From Phascolarctobacterium sp. (GTDB lineage Bacteria > Bacillota > Negativicutes > Acidaminococcales > Acidaminococcaceae), in contig DXVZ01000150.1 in the NCBI GenBank assembly GCA_019417125.1, positions 1-7,527 on the forward strand: DNA of 7,527 bases, written 5' to 3'. A model generated the notes under the pieces. The model ran no database searches. It had not been told where the DNA came from and saw only the letters and a list, made by a program, of their open reading frames with translations. The translations under genes were made by a program, and so were the position numbers. Shown here in pieces: positions 1 through 4,443 of this stretch; position 1 is the stretch's first letter; the number at the start of each line of letters is the position of its first letter.

Positions 1-34
1 CATTGTGAGTATGCGGCTTATTTCATTTCGTTAA

Positions 35-106
35 TTAACGGTTTGAAATGATTGCTATGAGAGTTGCAAAAGCTATCATCAATGATAATGCTTCATAAAC
101 AGTCAT
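35..106 (-). CDS. Putative holin-like toxin, 23 aa (type I toxin style)
   Basis: A 23-codon ORF begins MTVYEALSLMIAF and ends in ISNR. The opening (M-T/S-V-Y-E-A-L) followed by one hydrophobic helix (about residues 5-20) and a short polar/basic tail is the hallmark I know from the small 'putative holin-like toxin' family (Pfam Hol_Tox) of Firmicutes. Members are thought to insert in the cytoplasmic membrane and are often treated as type I toxins repressed by an antisense RNA. The ATG at 104-106 is preceded by a G-rich ribosome binding site (GGGGGTGAT on the minus strand, 110-118). Upstream CCCC (123-126) can pair with GGGG (115-118), so this site may be sequestered. A good promoter lies at 159-164. 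The gene is shorter than usual annotation cut-offs. Family membership comes from recognising the motif. Toxicity and the presence of an antitoxin RNA are inferred. Confidence 0.8.
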   Translation of the reverse strand: MTVYEALSLMIAFATLIAIISNR

Positions 107-158
107 GCTATCACCCCCGAAAGGGGTAAGCCAACATACCGGCTGTCTCATGAGCAAA

Positions 159-164
159 ATTATA
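159..164 (-). promoter_or_regulatory. Extended -10 promoter for the holin-like toxin
   Basis: The minus strand has a perfect TATAAT preceded by TGT, which is an extended -10 (TGn) element. No good -35 is present; the best at normal spacing is TTTTAT (182-187). Transcription would start near 152, giving a leader of about 45 nt that contains the sequence CAGCCGGT and the C-rich strand able to pair with the toxin ribosome binding site. Confidence 0.55.
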
Positions 165-192
165 ACACAAAAATATATTTAATAAAAGCAAA

Positions 193-225
193 CAGCCGGT
201 TAATTTTCACCGGCTGAAATTTTTT
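193..225. terminator. Bidirectional intrinsic terminator
   Basis: A perfect 8-bp stem (CAGCCGGT 193-200 with ACCGGCTG 209-216) encloses an 8-nt loop. On the plus strand it is followed by AAATTTTTT (217-225), a good terminator tail. On the minus strand it is followed by TTTGCTTTTATT, a weaker tail. It could end an antisense RNA running on the plus strand across the toxin leader, or the decayed surface-protein gene arriving on the minus strand. A further copy of ACCGGCTG at 138-145 can also pair with 193-200. Confidence 0.65.
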
Positions 226-267
226 GCTGGGGTTATGTTATTTGCTTACGTGTTTTAAAAACTTTAT

Positions 268-609
268 TTAAAAAGTATATACCGCTTCGCCGCCGCTAAG
301 GTCCTCGTCGCCTAGCGCCAGCACGTTGGTAAAGCCGTTAGTTTCAACATAGCTATGCCCTTTGGTGCTGCCTTTAAAATCCATACGCTCCAAAGTACCG
401 CCGTTAATGGTAAGGCTGCCGATGCTGATACCGCTGGCGTTAGTGGTGTTAATATTTCCATTACCACTTAAAATTAGCTTATCAATATGGTTATCGCCGG
501 TTTTACCAATATCAACGTTGTTGGTGCTGTCTTTTGCCGTTATTATAACAGTATTATCAGCTATATTAAGCGTGCCAACATCAAAAGTTAAAGAATCTAT
601 TTTGTTGGT
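268..609 (-). pseudogene. Decayed 3' end of a beta-repeat surface protein (adhesin or autotransporter-like)
   Basis: The minus frame is open for 113 codons up to a TAA at 268-270 but has no plausible start. Its only ATG is at 382-384, and an in-frame stop lies directly upstream at 610-612. The peptide is rich in N, T, G, I and S with parallel beta-helix character (SLTFDVGTLNIAD, HIDKLILSGNGNIN, IGSLTINGGTLERMDF) and ends in EAVYTF. Such stretches are typical of large secreted adhesins and autotransporter passenger domains. Immediately upstream, another frame reads SGLSGAKYIL before a stop, and its DNA (CGCCGCTGAG, 626-635) resembles the end of the remnant (CGCCGCTAAG, 291-300). This suggests frameshift and loss of repeats. 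Only the C-terminal piece survives, so the parent protein cannot be named. Confidence 0.55.
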
Positions 610-890
610 TTAAGAATGTATTTTGCGCCGCTGAGTCCACTTAAACTAAAACATCAAAAATTTTTTAATCAATGCACTTTAATGCACTTGATGTTTATAA
701 AATAGCAGGCAGTAAATTAGGCGTAATATAATAATATGATTTTTGTAACGCAGGAAAATATTGTTGAAATTGATATAAATATGCCGGAAACAGAAATAAA
801 AGATAAACAATATAGCAAGTAATATTTTAGCACTCTAACTAAAGTGTTTTTTCTTTCGTACAGAGCAATGGCATGCAGTTTATTGCTTAC

Positions 891-918
891 GGCACTATCT
901 CAGTATAGAGATAGTGCC
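891..918. repeat. Perfect 11-bp inverted repeat (hairpin)
   Basis: GGCACTATCTC (891-901) pairs perfectly with GAGATAGTGCC (908-918) around a 6-nt loop, AGTATA. Neither side carries a convincing T tract, so it is not a standard intrinsic terminator. It sits alone in gene-free DNA, immediately after a copy of TTGCTTAC. It could be part of a small RNA, a regulator site or a relic of a mobile element; the sequence does not decide between these. Confidence 0.7.
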
Positions 919-1029
919 TGTTGTGCATAAAGTTTTAGTTACTGCTGCTTACATACTGTCACTAATCCAAGCTTCCGTACTTTTTGCCAGACGCGTAGGG
1001 TATTATTGCTTACGTACGGTAGTACATTA

Positions 1030-1082
1030 GGGAACAAGGTAGATTATATATAATAAACCTGCGGTTTATTGGGAACAAGGTA
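1030..1082. repeat. Direct repeat GGGAACAAGGTA flanking a hairpin
   Basis: GGGAACAAGGTA occurs at 1030-1041 and again at 1071-1082, 41 bp apart. Between the copies lies a perfect 8-bp inverted repeat, AATAAACC (1052-1059) with GGTTTATT (1063-1070). The core GAACAAG recurs at 1106-1112 and 1134-1140. The function is unknown. Confidence 0.65.
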
Positions 1083-1150
1083 AGAACGTAATACGGCAAA
1101 GAAAAGAACAAGAGAAAAAACAGACAAAAAAGAGAACAAGAAAAGAAACT

Positions 1151-1266
1151 TACACCCACATAAACGGATTTTTTACCCCGAAAATTTACCTGCCGCGAAA
1201 AAATATTTAAAAAAATTTTCGGCAGGGGTAAATTTTTTAAGCCCAAAAGCCGTTTATATGGGTGTA
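1151..1266. repeat. 116-bp inverted-repeat element (palindromic, MITE-like)
   Basis: The outer arms 1151-1167 (TACACCCACATAAACGG) and 1250-1266 match as inverted repeats at 16 of 17 positions. The single mismatch becomes a G-U pair in a minus-strand transcript, so that RNA would pair along the whole arm. Inside, TTTACC and TGCCG (1185-1195) can pair with CGGCA and GGTAAA (1220-1232) with small bulges, and TTTACCCC (1172-1179) can alternatively pair with GGGGTAAA (1225-1232). No clear target-site duplication is seen. It lies just beyond the lgt terminator and contains no credible gene. Confidence 0.55.
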
Positions 1267-1270
1267 GGGT

Positions 1271-1296
1271 AAAATAAAGCCCGGTGTTCGCCGGGC
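1271..1296 (-). terminator. Intrinsic terminator of lgt
   Basis: On the minus strand GCCCGG, a 6-nt loop and CCGGGC (1279-1296) are followed by TTTATTTT (1271-1278). It lies 7 bp past the lgt stop codon and is the expected end of the lgt transcript. Confidence 0.8.
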
Positions 1297-1303
1297 AATG
1301 GTG

Positions 1304-2110
1304 TTAACGGTTTTTAGTTTTTGGCGCGGTTTGCGGTTTTGGTTTTTTATCTTTTACGCCGCAGTAAATAAAAGCGGCAAGCGCAATTAAGAAAAATATC
1401 AGGCTGGTTGCCTGCGCTGATTTTAAGCCGAACAGGAACGGCTCAACGTAGTCGCCGCGCAGCATCTCAAGCCCAAAGCGCACGGCGGAATACAGCATAA
1501 CGTACAGGCACATTACCTGCCCTTTGGCGTGTCCGCAGGCGCGGAAAATTAACAGCAGCGCAAAGATGACCACGTCCAGCTGGCCTTCCCACACTTCGGC
1601 TGGCCACAGGGGCTGGCTGCCGTAAGTTTTGTGCGCCAGCGTGCCAACGGGGTATAAAATGCCGAAGTTGCCGCCGGTGGGCGTGCCGAAAGCGTCGCCG
1701 TTTAACAGGTTTGCCATGCGGCCCACTGCCTGCCCGATGAGGATGGAGGGGGTTACGACGTCGGCAAAAGCCACCCAATCGATGTTGTGGCGCTTGCAGT
1801 ACCAAATGCCGGTCAGTACGCCTGCGATAATGCCGCCCTGCACCGCCATGCCGCCCTGCCAAACAAAGGGTATCTCTAAAAGGTGGTGCTGGTAATAATC
1901 CCAGTCAAAAAAGAACACATCCCACAGGCGCGCACCGATAAGCCCGGCAAAGCCGCCGTAAATGCCGATATCAACAACGTGCTGGTGCCAGCGCCCGTCC
2001 TGCTTTGCTAAAAAGTAGGCAACGCCGGTGGCTAAAAAAATGCTCATGCACAAAACCAATCCGTACATGCGGATGGGGAAATCGCCGATATAAAAAAGAT
2101 ATTGATGCAT
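1304..2110 (-). CDS. lgt: Prolipoprotein diacylglyceryl transferase Lgt
   Basis: This integral inner-membrane enzyme moves the diacylglyceryl group of phosphatidylglycerol to the lipobox cysteine of preprolipoproteins, the first step of lipoprotein maturation. The 268-residue product has the family's usual length and several membrane helices. Conserved landmarks are MYGL (15-18), VWQGGMAVQGG (83-93), the signature GRMANLLNGDAFG (130-142), WPAEVWEG (169-176) and YSAVRFGLEMLRGD (207-220). By alignment to E. coli Lgt from memory, R131, R211 and E215 match R143, R239 and E243, and Y207 matches Y235. Two key positions differ: the H103 position is Q91, and the E151 position is D139. The C-terminal tail is lysine-rich and cytoplasmic in style. 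ATG at 2108-2110 is preceded by a perfect AGGAGG (2116-2121). It is transcribed divergently from sufC as a single gene. Confidence 0.95.
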   Translation of the reverse strand: MHQYLFYIGDFPIRMYGLVLCMSIFLATGVAYFLAKQDGRWHQHVVDIGIYGGFAGLIGARLWDVFFFDWDYYQHHLLEIPFVWQGGMAVQGGIIAGVLTGIWYCKRHNIDWVAFADVVTPSILIGQAVGRMANLLNGDAFGTPTGGNFGILYPVGTLAHKTYGSQPLWPAEVWEGQLDVVIFALLLIFRACGHAKGQVMCLYVMLYSAVRFGLEMLRGDYVEPFLFGLKSAQATSLIFFLIALAAFIYCGVKDKKPKPQTAPKTKNR

Positions 2111-2145
2111 AATTACCTCCTGCTTGTAATAGAAGCGCTTTTAAT

Positions 2146-2151
2146 ATTGTA
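2146..2151 (-). promoter_or_regulatory. Probable lgt promoter (-10)
   Basis: On the minus strand TACAAT is preceded by TGC, an extended -10 element, about 36 bp upstream of the lgt start codon. No good -35 is recognised at normal spacing. It is the best candidate in the divergent 163-bp interval. Confidence 0.4.
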
Positions 2152-2223
2152 GCACAACACGGCTTAAATGGCTATTGCAGAAATTCCTACAAAAAAAGTA
2201 TGGTATTAACGCCGCGTATGTGT

Positions 2224-2229
2224 TATAAT
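2224..2229 (+). promoter_or_regulatory. Probable sufC-sufB promoter (-10) within a palindrome
   Basis: A perfect TATAAT preceded by TGT (extended -10) lies 45 bp upstream of the sufC start, with a poor -35. The -10 sits inside the inverted repeat GTTAT-AATG-ATAAC (2222-2235). A repressor bound there would block the promoter directly, but no regulator can be named from the sequence. Confidence 0.5.
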
Positions 2230-2273
2230 GATAACGCAATCACAAGAAATTCAAAAGAAGGAAGGTAAATTAC

Positions 2274-3077
2274 GTGTTAAAAATAGAGCATTTATCCGTG
2301 GCTGTACGCGGACGCAAAATACTTAACGATATTAACCTGCACATTAAACCGGGCGAGGTACATGTGCTGTTCGGGCCTAACGGCACGGGCAAATCCACGC
2401 TTATCGGCGCGATTATGGGTTTTAGCCGTTACGAAATTTTAGAGGGCAAAATTTATTTTAAGGGGCAGGACATTACCGGCATGAGCTGCGACGAAAGGGC
2501 AAGGCTCGGCGTGGGCGTAATGATTCAGCGCCCGCCGACGATTAGGGGGCTTTCGCTGCGCAAGATGGTGGAAATTTGCGGCGCAGCGCCCGAAGAAGCG
2601 GAAACGATGGCGAAGTGGATGGGGCTGGACAGCTTCCTGGACCGCAGCGTTAACGACGGCTTCAGCGGCGGCGAGTTAAAACGCTGCGAGCTTTTGCAGC
2701 TGATGGCGCAGAAACCAGACCTGCTTTTGCTGGACGAGCCGGAAAGCGGCGTCGATTTGGAAAACATCGCCCTTGTGGGCAAGGCGGTTAATTATATTCT
2801 GCACACCGAACCCTGCGGCGGCGCGGGCTGCGATAAGCCGTGCTGCATTAAAAACCAGGGCTGGGAGGTGCGCAATCCGCTGGAGAGCAAACGCAGCGGG
2901 CTGATTATTACCCATTCCGGGCATATTTTGAAATACGTTCCGGCAAGCCATGCCCATATTTTGTACGAAGGGCAAATGACCTGCGCCTGCGGCGACCCGC
3001 TGGACGTTTTAAACTGCATTGGGCAGGCAGGCTACGAAACTTGCGTTAAACGCGGCAAATGTGAGGTGGAAAAATAA
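2274..3077 (+). CDS. sufC: Fe-S cluster assembly ATPase SufC (SMS-like, with cysteine-rich insertion)
   Basis: This is the cytosolic ABC-type ATPase that powers the SufB-type scaffold in Fe-S cluster assembly. The 267-residue product shows Walker A GPNGTGKST (34-42), Q-loop Q85, signature FSGGELKR (130-137), Walker B LLLLDEP (150-156), D-loop ESGVD (157-161) and H-loop H214. Typical SufC proteins are about 250 residues. The extra length here lies between Walker B and the H-loop and carries CGGAGCDKPCC (181-191). The C-terminus has further cysteines (237, 239, 248, 257, 263). As I recall, archaeal SufC/SmsC proteins also end in a short cysteine motif. The insertion could bind a metal or Fe-S cluster, which is inference. 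The start is GTG at 2274, 7 nt after GGAAGG. The stop overlaps the next gene's ATG by one base (TAATG), so translation is probably coupled. Confidence 0.93.
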   Translation: MLKIEHLSVAVRGRKILNDINLHIKPGEVHVLFGPNGTGKSTLIGAIMGFSRYEILEGKIYFKGQDITGMSCDERARLGVGVMIQRPPTIRGLSLRKMVEICGAAPEEAETMAKWMGLDSFLDRSVNDGFSGGELKRCELLQLMAQKPDLLLLDEPESGVDLENIALVGKAVNYILHTEPCGGAGCDKPCCIKNQGWEVRNPLESKRSGLIITHSGHILKYVPASHAHILYEGQMTCACGDPLDVLNCIGQAGYETCVKRGKCEVEK

Positions 3078-4297
3078 TGAATAACGAAAAGCTTACCGCG
3101 GCGCTGGAGAAAAAGGCCGCTTACGGCAACGACATAGATTTAAACGCATACAGCGATACTGATAAGGGCAGCCTTAAAAGCGTGGACGACCTTTCGGAGG
3201 CTACGCTGGACCGCCTGGAATACGTGGGCATCGAAACAGGCGCGGCGGAGGATGAAAGCCGCAGCGCGTCGTTTGTGCAGCTTGATAACAACGCTGTGGA
3301 AATTAAAGTTAAAAAGCAAACTCCGCTGGAGCTGATGAGCACCGGCAAGGCGGCAGAAAAATATCCGGAACTGGTAGAAAAATACTGGTGGAAAGCGGTG
3401 CAGCCCGATACCGACAAATACACCGCTAAAACCGCTATCGAAAAAGAACAGGGCTATTTTATCCGCGTGCGCGCGGGCGAAAAAATTGCCGTGCCTTTGC
3501 AGGCGTGCATGTGCATCAGCCACGACCAGCAGCTGCAGCACGTGCATAACGTGGTGATTGTAGAGGACGGCGCGGAGCTGAGCATTATCTCAGGCTGCAC
3601 ATCGGCGCACGAGGTTGAAAACGGTATGCACATCGGCGTCAGCGAAATGTACATCGGCAAAAACGCCAAATTAAGCTTTACCATGATTCACAGCTGGGGC
3701 GAAAACGTAATTGTGCGCCCGCGCACCGTGGCAATGGTGGAAGAAGGCGGCCAGTACATCTCTAATTATGTGCTGATTGAAAAGGCGAAGGACGTGCAGA
3801 TGTACCCGACGGTGCATTTAAACGGCAAGGACGCCGTGGCGCGCTTAAACTCCATTTTGGTAGCGCCGGAAGGTTCGCACCTGGACATTGGCGGCAGGGT
3901 GGTGCTTAACGCCGAGGGCTGCCGCGCCGAAAGCATTACGCGCACTATTTCTACCGGCGGGGAGGTTATTAACCGCGGCTGCATGATTGGCAAGGTAGAA
4001 GGCATCCGCGCGCACCTGGAATGCGACGGCTTGATGCTGAGCAACAAGGGCTATATTTTGGCGATTCCGGAGCTGGACGCGCAGACCGGCAATGCCGAGA
4101 TGAGCCACGAAGCGGCGGTAGGGCGCATTAACCCGGAAGAAATTGAGTACCTGATGGCGCGCGGCATGAGCGAGGACGATGCAACGGCGACGATTGTGCG
4201 CGGCTTCCTCAACGTTAATATCGAGGGACTGCCCGACAGCCTGGCGAAAAAAATCCACACCACGCTGGACAGCTTCAAGTATAATAAGGGAATGTGA
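3077..4297 (+). CDS. sufB: SufB/SufD-family Fe-S scaffold protein (SMS-like SmsB)
   Basis: This is the scaffold partner of SufC, on which Fe-S clusters are built and passed on. The 406-residue product is shorter than E. coli SufB (about 495). It has the family's beta-helix core (roughly residues 125-330) and the C-terminal block around SHEAAVGRINPEEIEYLMARGMSE, which matches SufB's HEA-x-x-x-x-I region (H344, E345 here). HLECDGLML carries C316, equivalent to the essential SufB cysteine near the C-terminus. Other cysteines are at 144, 146, 174, 282 and 302. Its ATG overlaps the sufC stop, and a good ribosome binding site (AGGTGG, 3064-3069) lies inside sufC. No sufS, sufU, sufD or sufE lies beside the pair, as expected for the minimal two-gene SMS type described in anaerobes and archaea. 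Assignment to SMS rather than classical SUF rests on gene content and length, not on a tree. Confidence 0.9.
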   Translation: MNNEKLTAALEKKAAYGNDIDLNAYSDTDKGSLKSVDDLSEATLDRLEYVGIETGAAEDESRSASFVQLDNNAVEIKVKKQTPLELMSTGKAAEKYPELVEKYWWKAVQPDTDKYTAKTAIEKEQGYFIRVRAGEKIAVPLQACMCISHDQQLQHVHNVVIVEDGAELSIISGCTSAHEVENGMHIGVSEMYIGKNAKLSFTMIHSWGENVIVRPRTVAMVEEGGQYISNYVLIEKAKDVQMYPTVHLNGKDAVARLNSILVAPEGSHLDIGGRVVLNAEGCRAESITRTISTGGEVINRGCMIGKVEGIRAHLECDGLMLSNKGYILAIPELDAQTGNAEMSHEAAVGRINPEEIEYLMARGMSEDDATATIVRGFLNVNIEGLPDSLAKKIHTTLDSFKYNKGM

Positions 4298-4303
4298 CAA
4301 ACC

Positions 4304-4319
4304 TGTAAAAATCTTTACA
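4304..4319. promoter_or_regulatory. Palindrome TGTAAA-N4-TTTACA upstream of the transporter promoter
   Basis: A perfect 6+6 inverted repeat is centred about 53 bp upstream of the inferred transcription start of the next promoter (start near 4365). This position suits an activator site. The sequence is loosely like catabolite-responsive or CRP-type half sites but matches no consensus well enough to name a regulator. Confidence 0.35.
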
Positions 4320-4329
4320 TAAAAAACTA

Positions 4330-4358
4330 TTGTCCTTATAGGATGAAGGTGCTATAAT
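4330..4358 (+). promoter_or_regulatory. Promoter upstream of the DASS transporter
   Basis: TTGTCC (4330-4335), a 17-bp spacer and a perfect TATAAT (4353-4358) form the best sigma-70-type promoter in the window. Transcription should begin near 4365, only about 8 nt before the terminator hairpin at 4373. Confidence 0.7.
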
Positions 4359-4372
4359 CTAATTAAGCAAAG

Positions 4373-4410
4373 GAGCTTGCGTGTTAACTATGCACGCAGG
4401 CTCTTTTTTT
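4373..4410 (+). terminator. Strong intrinsic terminator or attenuator before the transporter
   Basis: GAGCTTGCGTG (4373-4383) pairs with CACGCAGGCTC (4393-4403) over 11 bp with one G-U pair, followed by seven thymines ending at 4410. It can end the sufC-sufB transcript, but it also lies downstream of the 4330-4358 promoter, so transporter mRNA must read through it. That makes it a candidate attenuator. Confidence 0.75.
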
Positions 4411-4428
4411 AAACATTTTGTAATTTGA
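4381..4428 (+). CDS. Possible 15-aa leader peptide inside the attenuator region
   Basis: AAAGGAG (4369-4375) stands 5 nt before a GTG (4381-4383) that opens a 15-codon ORF. It ends with TGA at 4426-4428, just before the transporter's ribosome binding site. The peptide reads VLTMHAGSFFKHFVI, with Met for the GTG. Its ribosome binding site and start lie in the left arm of the terminator hairpin, so a ribosome on this ORF would compete with hairpin formation. It is very short, and a chance ORF is a real possibility. Confidence 0.25.
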   Translation: MLTMHAGSFFKHFVI

Positions 4429-4443
4429 AAGGGATGAGTGAGT

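Larger units (their letters stand above)
613..1303. other. AT-rich gene-free stretch with hairpins and short repeats
   Basis: No convincing gene is seen here on either strand. The stretch holds a tandem 10-mer (AATGCACTTT then AATGCACTTG, 671-690), a weak hairpin with a T tail (831-852), a perfect 11-bp hairpin (891-918), several copies of TGCTTAC (one lies at 946-952), a direct repeat GGGAACAAGGTA (1030-1041 and 1071-1082), a hairpin (1052-1070), a thymine-free A/G-rich tract (1093-1149), a 116-bp inverted repeat (1151-1266) and the lgt terminator. A short minus-strand reading stretch ending TEAWISDSM (949-1002) may be a gene remnant. The base composition differs from the GC-richer genes to the right. 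Confidence 0.6.

Noticed and set aside
362..613. Plus-strand ORF of 83 codons
   Set aside because: It is the antisense shadow of the decayed beta-repeat gene on the minus strand. Its V/L/I/P-rich composition is what complementing N/T/G/D-rich codons gives.
736..822. 28-codon plus-strand ORF (MIFVTQENIVEID...)
   Set aside because: No usable ribosome binding site, no recognisable family, and it sits in AT-rich DNA where short ORFs are expected. Kept only as an unproven possibility.
831..852. Hairpin CACT...AGTG with six thymines as a terminator
   Set aside because: The stem is only 4 bp with mismatches inside and there is no supported gene upstream, so it is not listed as a terminator.
1010..1246. 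78-codon minus-strand ORF with long F/L/S stretches
   Set aside because: Its hydrophobic stretch is simply the complement of the A/G-rich tract, and its N-terminal part reads through the inverted-repeat element. No ribosome binding site or family pattern supports translation.
1467..1862. 131-codon minus-strand ORF inside lgt
   Set aside because: It overlaps the clear lgt frame, is rich in R, H and G as expected for an out-of-frame GC-rich shadow, and has no family features.
3845..4300. 151-codon minus-strand ORF opposite the sufB-like gene
   Set aside because: It is an antisense shadow of a strongly supported gene, without a ribosome binding site or recognisable domain.
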